Below, one piece after another: positions 50,659 through 59,609 of a DNA stretch of 64,000 nt. Below the pieces are notes generated by a model. That model was given only the letters and a program-made list of their open reading frames with translations. It was not told where the DNA came from and made no database searches. The stretch lies in contig JOGW01000012.1 of NCBI GenBank assembly GCA_000721375.1, positions 310,001 through 374,000 on the forward strand, given 5' to 3'. How positions within the stretch are numbered: the stretch's first letter is position 1; each line of letters opens with the position of its first letter. A program made the translations under genes and the position numbers. The DNA is from Streptomyces sp. NRRL B-3428 (GTDB taxonomy: Bacteria; Actinomycetota; Actinomycetes; Streptomycetales; Streptomycetaceae).

Positions 50659-50904
50659 ATGGCCGAATTGCATCGCCTGACGCACCCTGAGGGCATGGCC
50701 TGGCAAGCGCCGATCGTGGTCCACCCGCCCCGTGCGGGGCACCCGGGACGCCGCGTCGAGGTACGCGGAGTCGCTCTGGGGACCGCGTACGACGACGCGG
50801 ATCTCGTGGAGTTCCTGCGCCGCGCGGGGCTCAGCGACGCCGACATGGCACTGGACGACCCCCATCTGGTGGAGTGGCGAGGGCCGGGAGCGCACACATG
50901 GTGA
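50659..50904 (+). CDS. Small conserved-looking protein, unknown function
   Basis: The frame encodes 81 residues ending LSDADMALDDPHLVEWRGPGAHTW. It overlaps the esterase gene by seven bases, so it probably is translated ahead of it. No domain, signal or membrane segment is seen. The ATG at 50659 has no good ribosome site; a later ATG at 50695 is possible but not better. The sequence has coding-like Streptomyces composition and the tight overlap supports a real gene. Confidence 0.6.
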   Translation: MAELHRLTHPEGMAWQAPIVVHPPRAGHPGRRVEVRGVALGTAYDDADLVEFLRRAGLSDADMALDDPHLVEWRGPGAHTW

Positions 50905-52247
50905 GCGTCCTGCCGCACAGAGCCGCGGCCGGGGCGGTCTCCCTCTCCTCCGGACCGCTCGACTGGTCACTGACCGACGGGACCCTCCCGATCGCACTGC
51001 GGGTGCTGGGCCTGCTCTCGCTGGCCTTTCTCCTCGTCACCCGCGACCGGCGCTGGTGGACCCGCTGGCTGCCCGCGGCCGTGGTGCTCGCCGCGCTCCT
51101 GACGATTCTGGTCAAGGTCATCGTCAACGACTGGTGGCAGCCCTTCCCCGACGAGCTGCCCACCAAGGTCCTCTTCTGGATCGGCATCCTGCTGCTCGGC
51201 CTGCTGCTCGCCGCGTTCAAGATGCGCTTCCTGCGCTGGGGCGGCCGTATCGGCGCCCTGTTCGCCGCGGTGTTCGTCGCCTTGTACGCGATGAACCAGG
51301 TGAACATCTACTTCGACAACTACCCCACCATCCGCACCCTGCTCGGCCCGCAGGACACGGTCAGCCTCAAGGACGCGACGGGGACGACGCAGCCGGTGCT
51401 CGACGTTCCCGCGGGCAAGACGGTCGAGGAGGTCTGGGAGCCGCCGAAGGACCTGCCCTCCAAGGGCACCGTCTCGCAGACCCCGATCCCCGGTGTGAAG
51501 TCCGGCTTCAAGGCGCAGACCGCGTACGTCTATCTGCCGCCCGCCTATCGGGCCTCGCCGCGGCCGCTGCTCCCGGTCCTCGTCCTGATGCCGGGCCAGC
51601 CCGGCGCCCCGGAGAACTGGGTCACCTCCGGTCAGCTGCCCATGATGATGGACGCGTTCGCGGCCGAGCACCGCGGGCTCGCGCCCATCGTCGTGGTCGC
51701 CGATCCGCTCGGCTCGCCCTTCGACAACCCGCTGTGCGTGGACGGCAAGCTCGGCAAGGTGCAGACGTATCTGTCCCAGGACGTCCCCGACTGGGTCGCC
51801 ACCCATCTGCAGGCGGCGAAGGACCGTAGGCAATGGGCCATCTCCGGCCTGTCCAACGGCGGCACCTGCTCGCTGCAGATCGCCGTGAACGCACCCGAAC
51901 GCTACGGCGCGTTCATCGACATCTCCGGCGAGGACGAGCCCTCCATCGGCAGCCACCAGCAGACCGTGAACTCCGTCTTCGGCGGTGACGAGGCAGCCTT
52001 CCGCAAGGTCAACCCGATGGACGTGATGGCGCGCGAGAAGTTCCCCGACACCGCGGGCGTCTTCGTGGCCGGCACGGGCGACACCACCTTCGGCCCGCAG
52101 GCGAAGGTCGTGTACGACGCGGCGCGCAAGGCCGGAATGCGGGTGCAGCTCATGGAACTGCCCGGCGGTCACACCTGGCAGGTCTGGCGCCCGGGCCTGA
52201 AGAACAACATCCCCTGGCTGGCGAAGCAGACCGGCCTGATCCGCTGA
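50898..52247 (+). CDS. Membrane-anchored esterase of the antigen 85/esterase D type
   Basis: A 449-residue protein: four hydrophobic segments in the first 150 residues (for example LRVLGLLSLAFLLVTR, LPAAVVLAALLTILVKVIV) anchor it, then an alpha/beta-hydrolase domain of the esterase D/antigen 85 family (KAQTAYVYLPPAYRASPRPLLPVLVLMPG; nucleophile elbow WAISGLSNGGTC; final MELPGGHTW). It should act outside the membrane as an esterase or acyltransferase. The ATG at 50898 has a GGGAG site. It overlaps the 81-residue gene. Downstream are tandem 24-bp repeats. Confidence 0.87.
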   Translation: MVSVLPHRAAAGAVSLSSGPLDWSLTDGTLPIALRVLGLLSLAFLLVTRDRRWWTRWLPAAVVLAALLTILVKVIVNDWWQPFPDELPTKVLFWIGILLLGLLLAAFKMRFLRWGGRIGALFAAVFVALYAMNQVNIYFDNYPTIRTLLGPQDTVSLKDATGTTQPVLDVPAGKTVEEVWEPPKDLPSKGTVSQTPIPGVKSGFKAQTAYVYLPPAYRASPRPLLPVLVLMPGQPGAPENWVTSGQLPMMMDAFAAEHRGLAPIVVVADPLGSPFDNPLCVDGKLGKVQTYLSQDVPDWVATHLQAAKDRRQWAISGLSNGGTCSLQIAVNAPERYGAFIDISGEDEPSIGSHQQTVNSVFGGDEAAFRKVNPMDVMAREKFPDTAGVFVAGTGDTTFGPQAKVVYDAARKAGMRVQLMELPGGHTWQVWRPGLKNNIPWLAKQTGLIR

Positions 52248-52329
52248 CAGGGCGGGGCCTGATCCGTCGATACGGCACGGTCCTGATCCGCTGATGCGGC
52301 ACGGTCCTGATCCGCTGATACGACGTCAG
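52235..52329. repeat. About four tandem copies of a 24-bp unit at the esterase 3' end
   Basis: The motif cctgatccg recurs at 52235, 52258, 52282 and 52306 (period 23-24), with surrounding units similar to cggcacggtcctgatccgct. The first copy is the coding end of the esterase gene (LIR-stop), so the array seems to have spread from the gene's own terminus. Confidence 0.8.
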
Positions 52330-52526
52330 CTCCCTGCACACACCACCGCTCCCCGACTCCGCCGCGCCACGCCCGGGTCGCACAAATGGCCCAGGCTTGT
52401 GCCCCATTCGTACGACAGCGATCGCGGCCGTACGAGCGCCTCCCTAGCGTTTCCGGCATCGAGGTGCATTTCAGGCAACAGCGGTACGGTCCGCGGCTGC
52501 TCCTCGGGGACCCGGAGGACTCCACC

Positions 52527-53078
52527 ATGCGCGCGATACGCAGCTTCCCGCTCGCCGTGCTCGCCCCCGCCACCATGTGCGCCGTGACGCTCGGCGTCCC
52601 GCCCGCGCAGGCCGCCCCTGCCCCTCAGGACGTGTCTGCCGCGGCGAAGGGCGACAACAACATCACCTCGTTCGGCTTCAGCGTCACCCCCTCGACCATC
52701 GCGGCGGGCGGCCAGGTCACGCTGAAGGTCGACGGCTGCTCGCAGACGGCCACCGCATCGTCGGGCGTCTTCGACACCGCCTCCATCAGCCCCGGCGGCA
52801 GCGCCACCCGCGTCGTCGACTGGGACGCCAAGCCCGGTGCGATGTACACGGTGACCTTCAACTGCAAGGGCGAGACGGGCACCACCCAGCTGACCATCGC
52901 CTCGGGCAGCGGCGGCTGGACCAACCCGCCGGTCCACCACGGTGTACGGGCCGGCTTCGGCGGCAGCCTTGCCGACCTCGACTTCGGCGAGCTCGCCTTC
53001 GGCGCCCTGCTCATCGCGGGCGCGCTCGGCTCGGCGGTGCACTTCGCACGCCGGCGTCCCGCCGACGGCGACCACTGA
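52527..53078 (+). CDS. Small secreted protein with C-terminal membrane anchor
   Basis: A 183-residue protein: signal peptide about 1-30 (FPLAVLAPATMCAVTLGVPPAQAAPA), a beta-sandwich-like domain with two cysteines (CSQ; FNCKG), and a C-terminal hydrophobic segment followed by the basic tail ARRRPADGDH. This end resembles a cell-wall sorting signal without a clear LPxTG. ATG 52527 has GGAGG nine bases upstream. A divergent partner gene (53172-53660) has the same layout, and a sortase gene lies nearby, so both may be surface proteins. Confidence 0.82.
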   Translation: MRAIRSFPLAVLAPATMCAVTLGVPPAQAAPAPQDVSAAAKGDNNITSFGFSVTPSTIAAGGQVTLKVDGCSQTATASSGVFDTASISPGGSATRVVDWDAKPGAMYTVTFNCKGETGTTQLTIASGSGGWTNPPVHHGVRAGFGGSLADLDFGELAFGALLIAGALGSAVHFARRRPADGDH

Positions 53079-53108
53079 GCCGCAACCTCGCAGCCCCGCA
53101 CAGCACTT

Positions 53109-53140
53109 CGCCCCCGGGAACCGAAAGGGTCCCGGGGGCG
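53109..53140. terminator. Bidirectional terminator between two convergent secreted-protein genes
   Basis: Arms cgcccccgggaacc and gggtcccgggggcg match with one mismatch around the loop gaaa. It lies about 30 bases from each gene's stop (53078 and 53172). Confidence 0.88.
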
Positions 53141-53171
53141 AGATGCGTATCAGGCGGGCCAGTCGGACAGG

Positions 53172-53660
53172 TCAGGCCCGGGAGTCACCACGGCGACGCA
53201 GCCAGAAGACCCCGCCGCCGGCCACCGCGGCCGTCACGAGGCCGGTGCCGATCGCGATGTCGGTGGAGGTGGCGCCCGCGGTGAGGGAACCGCCGCTGCC
53301 GCCCTGGGCGGGACCGATCACCGTGACGGCCTGGGACTTGGTGACCGACCCCGCACCGTTGCAGCTGACGGTGACGTCGTGGCGGCCGAACGAGGCACCG
53401 TGGTCGATCTTGGCGTTGCCGTGCGCTCCGCCGGACTTCCCGTAGAGAGTGACGCTGCCGCGCTCGAACGCGCTCGAGTAGGCGGTGCCTCCCCCACTGC
53501 ATTCGTGAGCGGTGATGTTGACCGCGACGGTGGCGCCGCGACCCGCGACGGTCGGATCGACGCTGATGGTGCTCCCGTCCCAGGCGCCGGCCGTCGGTGC
53601 TGCGAGTCCGAGGAAAGCACCGGCGACGCCCAGGGCCGCCAGGGCACGAGTAGTACGCAT
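53172..53660 (-). CDS. Small secreted protein with C-terminal membrane anchor (paralogue-like)
   Basis: A 162-residue protein with signal peptide about 1-27 (ALAALGVAGAFLGLAAPTAGA), a beta-rich domain with two cysteines (HECSGGG; VSCNGAG) and a C-terminal hydrophobic stretch (AIGTGLVTAAVAGGGVFWL) ending in RRRGDSRA. It shares its plan with the protein at 52527-53078 though the sequences are only distantly similar. No LPxTG motif is visible. The ATG at 53660 has GGAGG upstream. It may be a substrate or partner of the neighbouring sortase, but that is only inferred from context. Confidence 0.8.
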   Translation of the reverse strand: MRTTRALAALGVAGAFLGLAAPTAGAWDGSTISVDPTVAGRGATVAVNITAHECSGGGTAYSSAFERGSVTLYGKSGGAHGNAKIDHGASFGRHDVTVSCNGAGSVTKSQAVTVIGPAQGGSGGSLTAGATSTDIAIGTGLVTAAVAGGGVFWLRRRGDSRA

Positions 53661-53992
53661 GTGGACCTCCGCGAAAGACGCCCCGGAGAACATTCCCCGG
53701 TCAATCGGCGAGAGCGCCTTTCAGATCAGAGACTCGAACGCCCTGCGCAGACCCGCATTTCGGGGCTGGTCCGTACCGGTGAGCGACACGCCGAGCGTAA
53801 TTCCGTGAGCCGGATATCACCGCAGGTCACAGACCGTCAGAAATGTTATCGGCAAGTCAACTCGTATGGCGCAGAACCCGGTCCGCCGCCACCCATTCGG
53901 TGCCGACCGATCGCCGCTCGTGCGCAATCCACTTAGCGTTCTTCCATGCGCGAACGGCGCGGGAGACCTGCCGCGTCGAGAGGGGACTGCGA
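53661..53992. other. Divergent promoter region, no gene seen
   Basis: About 330 bases lie between the divergent secreted protein gene (start 53660) and the sortase gene (start 53993). Short frames are present but none has coding character. It should contain both promoters; no clear operator was noticed. Confidence 0.6.
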
Positions 53993-54655
53993 ATGGATTC
54001 GGCACACGGCGCACACGAGGAGGAGCCGCAGAAGAAGCGTGCTCCCTGGGGCGTCATAGCGCTTGTTCTGCTGACCGGGCTCGCGTTGATCCGCAACGGC
54101 TCCGGCGAGTTCGCCGTGGGCCCCCCGCAGCCGGGTTCGGCCGCGGCGGCCGAGGTGGTGGCGGCCAAGGAGCCTCCGGTCTCCGGGGTGCAGGCGCTGC
54201 CGTTCTCGATCGCCGAGCGGATCGCCATCGACCAGATCCAGGTGAACGCGCCGATCCAGCCGGTCGGCCTCGACCAGGACGGCTGGGTGGACGCCCCACC
54301 GCCCGAAGACCCCAATCTCGCGGGCTGGTTCACCGGTGCGGTCTCGCCCGGCGAGAACGGTACGTCCGTGATCGTGGGACACGTCGACAACAATCAGGGG
54401 CCCGCGGTGTTCTACGGGCTCGGCTCGCTGAAAAAGGGAAACCATGTCGAGGTGAGCCGCCGCGACGGCAAGACGGCCGTCTTCGAGGTGTACGGAGTCG
54501 AGGTCTTCTCGAAGGCCAATTTCCCCGGCGGAAAGGTGTACAACGCCACCGGGGCGCCGGAACTCCGGGTCATCACCTGTGGTGGCGGATTCACCAAGAA
54601 GGACGGCTACGACGGCAATGTCGTGGTCTTCGCGCGCCTCGTCGAGACACGCTGA
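53993..54655 (+). CDS. Class E/F-like sortase
   Basis: A 220-residue sortase: one N-terminal membrane segment (about 20-34), then the sortase fold (ISI-like RIAIDQIQVNAPIQPVGLDQDGWVDAPP; NGTSVIVGHVDNNQGPAVFYGL). Active-site residues are His130 (VGHVDN), Cys196 (VITCGGG) and Arg215 (VFARLV). It cuts and joins cell-wall-anchored proteins. The class is inferred from the short length and VITCGG sequence, in contrast to LPxTG-specific class A. The ATG at 53993 is preceded by AGGGGAC. It may act on nearby secreted proteins. Confidence 0.92.
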   Translation: MDSAHGAHEEEPQKKRAPWGVIALVLLTGLALIRNGSGEFAVGPPQPGSAAAAEVVAAKEPPVSGVQALPFSIAERIAIDQIQVNAPIQPVGLDQDGWVDAPPPEDPNLAGWFTGAVSPGENGTSVIVGHVDNNQGPAVFYGLGSLKKGNHVEVSRRDGKTAVFEVYGVEVFSKANFPGGKVYNATGAPELRVITCGGGFTKKDGYDGNVVVFARLVETR

Positions 54656-54690
54656 CGAAGACCGGCCGCACGGGCTGTACAGGCAGCGAA

Positions 54691-54722
54691 AAGCCCTCCG
54701 GGAGGAAATTCCCGGAGGGCTT
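54691..54722. terminator. Bidirectional terminator between sortase and deacetylase genes
   Basis: Perfect 13-bp arms aagccctccggga and tcccggagggctt enclose the loop ggaaat. Convergent genes end at 54655 and 54739 on either side. Confidence 0.9.
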
Positions 54723-54738
54723 CGCCATGTGCGCCGGG

Positions 54739-55581
54739 CTAGGAGTTCCTCCGGCGCGGCAGTCCGAAGCGATAGCCGTCGTCGAGCAGCCGCGGCAGAT
54801 AGATCCGCAGCGCCTCCACGCTCTGCCAACGGTTGCCGCCCGCATCGTGGTTGAGCACGACGACTCCCGAACCGGCGCCCCGCAGCACGTTGTTGACGAT
54901 CCGGCCGGTGCCGGGCTCGGTCCAGTCGAGGGAGTCCGTGGTCCAGGCGAGCGGTTCCATGCCGAGGTCCGCGCCGATCTCGAACGCCGACCGGTTCCAC
55001 GCCCCGTACGGCGCACGGAACCACAGCGGGGCCTCCCCCACCGTCCGCCGGACGATCTCGCTGGTGGACTCGATCTCCGTGCGCACCCCTGAGCGCGGGA
55101 GCCGCAGCAACTGGGGGTGGGTCCAGGTGTGGTTGCCGATGACATGGCCGTCGTCGACCATTTCGCGCAGCAGATCCGGGTTGTCCACCGCCATCTCGCC
55201 GCAGACGAAGAACATCGCGCGCACGTGGTGGCGGCGCAGGGTCCGCAGGATGTGCGGCGTGAACCGCGGATCGGGCCCGTCGTCGAAGGTGAGCACCATC
55301 GTGCGGTCACGGCTGGCGAGCCGCAGGATCGGCTTGGAGCGCACCGGTGCGGCGGCGGGACGCGAGCGCCCCGGCCCGTATCCCGTCAGAGGGCTGAGCC
55401 GGTACGCGGACGGCTTCTGCGCACGGCTGAGCGCGGGGGCACCGGCCGCGGGGCCGGGTGCGGGTGGTGAGGACGGGGTGGACCGGTTTCCGGCGAAGCA
55501 GCCGGCGGTCGTGGCGAGGGAGACAAGGGCAGCACCGCGCAGCAGCGCCCGGCGCCCCACAAGCAGTTCTTCCTTTTTCAT
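54739..55581 (-). CDS. Tat-type lipoprotein polysaccharide deacetylase (NodB domain)
   Basis: A 280-residue secreted NodB-fold deacetylase. The N-terminus has a twin Arg (GRRALLRG) and a lipobox TTAGC (Cys28), suggesting Tat export and lipidation. The catalytic domain has TFDDGPD (Asp100/Asp101), the His pair of HTWTHP (151, 155), RAPYG and WTTDSLDW with the later LNHDAGG. It should deacetylate N-acetylglucosamine residues of peptidoglycan or a surface glycan, which affects lysozyme tolerance. The ATG at 55581 is used; upstream residues to 55626 are not signal-like. Next upstream on the same strand is lysX. Confidence 0.92.
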   Translation of the reverse strand: MKKEELLVGRRALLRGAALVSLATTAGCFAGNRSTPSSPPAPGPAAGAPALSRAQKPSAYRLSPLTGYGPGRSRPAAAPVRSKPILRLASRDRTMVLTFDDGPDPRFTPHILRTLRRHHVRAMFFVCGEMAVDNPDLLREMVDDGHVIGNHTWTHPQLLRLPRSGVRTEIESTSEIVRRTVGEAPLWFRAPYGAWNRSAFEIGADLGMEPLAWTTDSLDWTEPGTGRIVNNVLRGAGSGVVVLNHDAGGNRWQSVEALRIYLPRLLDDGYRFGLPRRRNS

Positions 55582-55676
55582 GACTAATGCCTCGCACGGC
55601 CGGAGCCGTACGGCCCTCATCAACACGAGGGCCGGTGCAGAAGCACCTGTTGGGACCGCTTGAAGTGGCGCGCCGG

Positions 55677-58600
55677 TCAGCGGCGGCGTACAAGGGGGAA
55701 CGGCAGCGTCTCGCGGATGGTCAGGCCCGTGAGGAACATGACGAGGCGGTCCACGCCGATACCGAGACCGCCGGTCGGGGGCATCGCGTATTCGAGGGCG
55801 TCGAGGAAGTCCTCGTCGAGCTCCATGGCCTCGGCGTCGCCGCCCGCCGCGAGCAGCGACTGGGCGGTGAGGCGCCTGCGCTGTTCGACGGGGTCGGTCA
55901 ACTCCGAGTAGGCGGTGCCGAGTTCGGTGCCGAAGGCCACGAGGTCCCAGCGTTCCGCGAGCCGTGGGTCGGTGCGGTGCTGGCGGGTGAGCGGGGAGAC
56001 GTCGGTCGGGAAGTCCTTGTAGAAGGTGGGCAGCTTGGTCTTCTCCTCGACCAGGCGCTCGTACATCTCGAGGACCACGTCACCGCGGCCCATCTCGCCG
56101 GTGTACGGGACACCACTCTTGTCGCAGAGCCGGTGCAGCTCGGGCGGTTCGGTGTCGGCGGTCACCTCTTCGCCGAGCGCCTCGGAGATCGCCCCGTAGA
56201 CCGTCTTGACCGGCCAGAGCCCGGAGATGTCGTGCTCTACGAGCTTGCCGCTGTCGTCGGCCTTGCGGGCCACGGCCGAGCCGAAGGCCGCGGTCGCCGC
56301 GCCCTGGATCAGCTCGCGGGTGAGGTCGAGCATCACGTCGTAGTCGGCGAAGGCCTGGTAGGCCTCCAGCATCGTGAACTCGGGGTTGTGCTTGTAGGAG
56401 ACGCCCTCGTTACGGAAGGTGCGGCCCATCTCGAAGACCTTCTCCAGACCGCCGACGCACAGCCGCTTGAGGTACAGCTCGGGGGCGATCCGCAGGTAGA
56501 GGTCCAGGTCGTAGGCGTTGATGTGCGTGGTGAACGGGCGGGCGTTGGCGCCGCCGTGGATCTGCTGCAGCATCGGCGTCTCGACCTCGAGGTAGCCGCG
56601 CTCCAACAGGCCCTGGCGCAGCGCCTGTACGGCGGTGGAGCGGGCTCGTACGACATCGCGGGCCTCGGGGTTGGCGACCAGGTCGACATAGCGGCGGCGG
56701 ACCTTGGCCTCCGGGTCGGCCAGACCGCGGCGCTTGTCGGGCAGCGGGCGCAGGCACTTGCCGGTGAGCTGCCAGTCCGCGACGAAGACGGAGAGCTCGC
56801 CCTTGTCGGTGACGCCGATCTCGCCGGTCGCCGTGATGTGGTCACCGATGTCGGTGGCCCGCGTGAAGGACTCCAGGGTCGCGGCGTGCTCGCGGGTGAA
56901 GGCGAGCTGGAGGTCGCCGGACCAGTCGCGCAGATCCGCGAAGGCCACACCGCCGAAGTCGCGGATCAGCATGACGCGGCCCGCGACCGTGACCTGCTCC
57001 CCCGTGCGGGCGCCGGCGGCAAGACCCTGATGGGCCGACCGGATCTCGGCGAGGGTGTGGGTGCGCTGGGCGATGCCCACCGGGTACGGGTCCATGCCCT
57101 CGTCCTGGAGCTGCTCCAGTTTCCGGTGGCGGATCCGTACCTGCTCGGGCATGCCCGCGAGGCCACCGGACTTGTCGGTGTCGGTGGCGCCCAGGCCGAG
57201 TTGCTCGATCGGGGGCAGCCCCTCGGTGGTCGACGGGCGCATGAACTTGGCCGTGGTGCGGCCCTTGCCCCACAGGCTGCCCAGACTCGGTACGGCGACG
57301 AAGCCCTCGGCGATTCCGGAGGCCAGGGAGACCCGGGCCAGCTGGCCCGTCTCGCCGTAGCAGATGAAGCGCGGGTACCACTCGGGGTCGTACTTGGCGT
57401 TCGAGCGGTAGAGCGCCTCCAGCTGGAACCACTTGGAGAAGAAGAGCAGGAGCTTGCGCCACAGCCTGAGGACGGGGCCCGCGCCGATCCGGGCGCCCTC
57501 TTCGAAGACCGAGCGGAAGACCGCGAAGTTGAGGGAGATCCGGCGTACGCCCAACTTGCCGACCGTGGCGCACACTTCGGAGACCATGAACTCCATGACG
57601 CCGTTGGGCGCACTGCGGTCGCGGCGCATCAGGTCGAGCGAGATGCCGTCCTTGCCCCAGGGCACGAAGGAGAGCAGAGCGAGGAGCTTGCCGTCGGCGT
57701 CCAGGCACTGGACCAGCAGGCAGTCACCGTCCTGCGGATCGCCGAGCCGGTCGAGCGCCATGGAGAAGCCGCGTTCGGTCTCGGTGTCGCGCCAGGCGTC
57801 GGCGCGGTTGATGATCTGCTTCATCTCCGCGTCGGTGAGCATCGAGTGGCGGCGGATACGGCAGGTGGCGCCGGTGCGCTTGACGCGGTTGACGGCCTGG
57901 CGTGTGACGCGCATGTCGCGGCCGTCGAGGTCGAACTTCTGGACGTGCAGGATCGCCTCGTCACCGAGTTGCAGCGCGCCGAGACCTGCCCTGGCGAACG
58001 CCTTCGCGCCCTCCTCGGACGCGCCCATCACGGCGGGCGCCCACGCGTAGCGTCCGGCGATCTCCAGCCAGGCCTCGATGGCCTGGTCCCAGGCGCCGGG
58101 ATCGCCGACGGGGTCGCCGGAGGCGAGACAGACACCGGCCTCGACCCGGTAGGTGACGGCGGCCTTCCCGTTGGGGGCGAAGACCACGGCCTTGTCGCGG
58201 CGGGTGGCGAAGTAGCCGAGCGAGTCGTTCTCGCCGTACGCGCCGAGCAGCGCCCTGATCCGCGCCTCCTCGTCGCCGTGCAGCGCCGCTTCGAGCCGCT
58301 GCGAGCGGAACAGGGTGAACGTGGCGTTCAGCAGGGCCAGGGCGCCGAACAGGCCGAGGAAGAAGTAGAGCGGGCGCGGGGGCGAGCCGTTGAACTGCTG
58401 GCCGGGCACCAGGCCACCGAGCACACGGTTGGCTGCCCACGGCAGCCGGTGTCCCGCGCGCAACGTGCCCGGGAACAGCTCGACCAGACCCCAGCCGATC
58501 AGGATCGCGACGGCGAGCCCGCCGGCCAGCACACCGAGCGCGCGCAGGAACTGTCCGCGCCGCGTCTGCCCGTAGAACTCCCTGTGCGCCAGACACAGCA

Positions 58601-59009
58601 CGACCAGCGCGATGCCGCAGACGATCGCGGAGGGCACGGCCTCACGCCAGTCGCCCGTGGCGATCGCGATTCCGTCGAAGATCAGGAGCAGCCCCAGATA
58701 CGCCACGACAAGGCGCCAGGCGATCGTCTTGCGGGAGGCGCAGGCGGCCGCGAGCAGCGTCAGGAAGAGGGCGTAGGCGAGGTTGGGGCTGACCGGGATC
58801 GTCGACGCGTCCAGGGCGTGGGTCACCGGGCGCGCCAGACGGCGCAGCGGGGCGATGACCGCGAGGACGCCGCAGTAGAGGCCGACGAGACCGAAGAAGG
58901 TGGCGAAGACGTCGGGGACCTTCTTCAGCCACCCCGGGCCGCCCGGCAAGGGCCGGTCCGCGGCATGCGCCTGGCCCTTGGATATCGCGGCTTCCACGCT
59001 GGCGTTCAT
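55677..59009 (-). CDS. lysX: LysX: lysylphosphatidylglycerol synthase/lysyl-tRNA synthetase fusion
   Basis: A 1110-residue bifunctional membrane protein. The N-terminal about 240 residues have seven hydrophobic segments. Then comes the DUF2156/MprF-type aminoacyl transferase domain (about 250-590), and finally a full class II lysyl-tRNA synthetase with its OB-fold ([24 protein letters not shown]) and catalytic motifs, e.g. [19 protein letters not shown] and [16 protein letters not shown]. It charges Lys to tRNA and transfers it to phosphatidylglycerol, giving positive charge that protects against cationic peptides, as in mycobacterial LysX. The single intact frame at normal length argues it is functional. 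It lies just upstream of the NodB deacetylase gene, both on the same strand. Confidence 0.96.
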   Translation of the reverse strand: MNASVEAAISKGQAHAADRPLPGGPGWLKKVPDVFATFFGLVGLYCGVLAVIAPLRRLARPVTHALDASTIPVSPNLAYALFLTLLAAACASRKTIAWRLVVAYLGLLLIFDGIAIATGDWREAVPSAIVCGIALVVLCLAHREFYGQTRRGQFLRALGVLAGGLAVAILIGWGLVELFPGTLRAGHRLPWAANRVLGGLVPGQQFNGSPPRPLYFFLGLFGALALLNATFTLFRSQRLEAALHGDEEARIRALLGAYGENDSLGYFATRRDKAVVFAPNGKAAVTYRVEAGVCLASGDPVGDPGAWDQAIEAWLEIAGRYAWAPAVMGASEEGAKAFARAGLGALQLGDEAILHVQKFDLDGRDMRVTRQAVNRVKRTGATCRIRRHSMLTDAEMKQIINRADAWRDTETERGFSMALDRLGDPQDGDCLLVQCLDADGKLLALLSFVPWGKDGISLDLMRRDRSAPNGVMEFMVSEVCATVGKLGVRRISLNFAVFRSVFEEGARIGAGPVLRLWRKLLLFFSKWFQLEALYRSNAKYDPEWYPRFICYGETGQLARVSLASGIAEGFVAVPSLGSLWGKGRTTAKFMRPSTTEGLPPIEQLGLGATDTDKSGGLAGMPEQVRIRHRKLEQLQDEGMDPYPVGIAQRTHTLAEIRSAHQGLAAGARTGEQVTVAGRVMLIRDFGGVAFADLRDWSGDLQLAFTREHAATLESFTRATDIGDHITATGEIGVTDKGELSVFVADWQLTGKCLRPLPDKRRGLADPEAKVRRRYVDLVANPEARDVVRARSTAVQALRQGLLERGYLEVETPMLQQIHGGANARPFTTHINAYDLDLYLRIAPELYLKRLCVGGLEKVFEMGRTFRNEGVSYKHNPEFTMLEAYQAFADYDVMLDLTRELIQGAATAAFGSAVARKADDSGKLVEHDISGLWPVKTVYGAISEALGEEVTADTEPPELHRLCDKSGVPYTGEMGRGDVVLEMYERLVEEKTKLPTFYKDFPTDVSPLTRQHRTDPRLAERWDLVAFGTELGTAYSELTDPVEQRRRLTAQSLLAAGGDAEAMELDEDFLDALEYAMPPTGGLGIGVDRLVMFLTGLTIRETLPFPLVRRR

Positions 59010-59099
59010 GGACCGACTCTAAGAACAGCGGCGCCGGGCCGCCCGTCGAGAAGGGCCCAGCGGGTCACGCCCGGGTTCGGCTGAGCTAGCCTCACGGCT

Positions 59100-59561
59100 G
59101 TGAGCGAAGAGCAGGCGACCCAGTTCGAACGTGGTACGGACGGCCCCAAGGTGATCATGGTGGGGGTCGACGGCTCCGACACCTCGCTGCGTGCCGCGGC
59201 CTATGCGGGTGGCCTCGCACGGCGGCAGAACGCGCTGCTCGCCGTGGTCTACGTGCAGCCCGTGATGGCGGCGGGCGCGGCGCTCGGCGCCCCGGTCGCC
59301 GAGGTGACCGACGAGATCGCCGAGGGTCTGATCGCGGAGATCAGGGACGCCACCGAGCGGGTGAAGGACATCTTCACGGTGCGCTGGGAGTTCCACACGT
59401 TCCGCGGCGACCCGTACAACGGCCTGGTCACCGCCGCCGACGAGCTCAAGGCGGACGCGGTGATCGTGGGCGCTTCCGAGCAGGCCGGGCACCGGATCGT
59501 GGGGTCGGTGGCGGTACGGCTCGTCAAGGCGGGGCGCTGGCCCGTCACCGTGGTGCCGTAA
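59100..59561 (+). CDS. Universal stress protein
   Basis: A 153-residue UspA-domain protein: VIMVGVDGSDTSLRAAAYAGGLARRQNALLAVVYV at the start, then the C-terminal ADAVIVGASEQAGHRIVGSVAVRLVKAGRWPVTVVP. The typical ATP-binding G-x2-G-x9-G(S/T) appears as GASEQAGHRIVGSVA, so nucleotide binding is possible though the motif is loose. The GTG at 59100 follows tagcctcacggct. It is divergent from lysX with about 90 bases between and converges with the lipase gene. Confidence 0.92.
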   Translation: MSEEQATQFERGTDGPKVIMVGVDGSDTSLRAAAYAGGLARRQNALLAVVYVQPVMAAGAALGAPVAEVTDEIAEGLIAEIRDATERVKDIFTVRWEFHTFRGDPYNGLVTAADELKADAVIVGASEQAGHRIVGSVAVRLVKAGRWPVTVVP

Positions 59562-59609
59562 CCCACCCCGGCGCGGGCCCGTCGCAGCTGTCCTACCCGT
59601 CGTACCTGT

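Noticed and set aside
53172..53660. LPxTG-type sorting signal in the small secreted protein
   Set aside because: The hydrophobic tail and basic end are there, but no LPxTG or clear variant could be found before it.
55587..59084. 1165-codon open frame on the plus strand
   Set aside because: It is the antisense shadow of lysX, which has complete family motifs. The plus-strand frame shows only Gly/Glu/Asp-rich noise.
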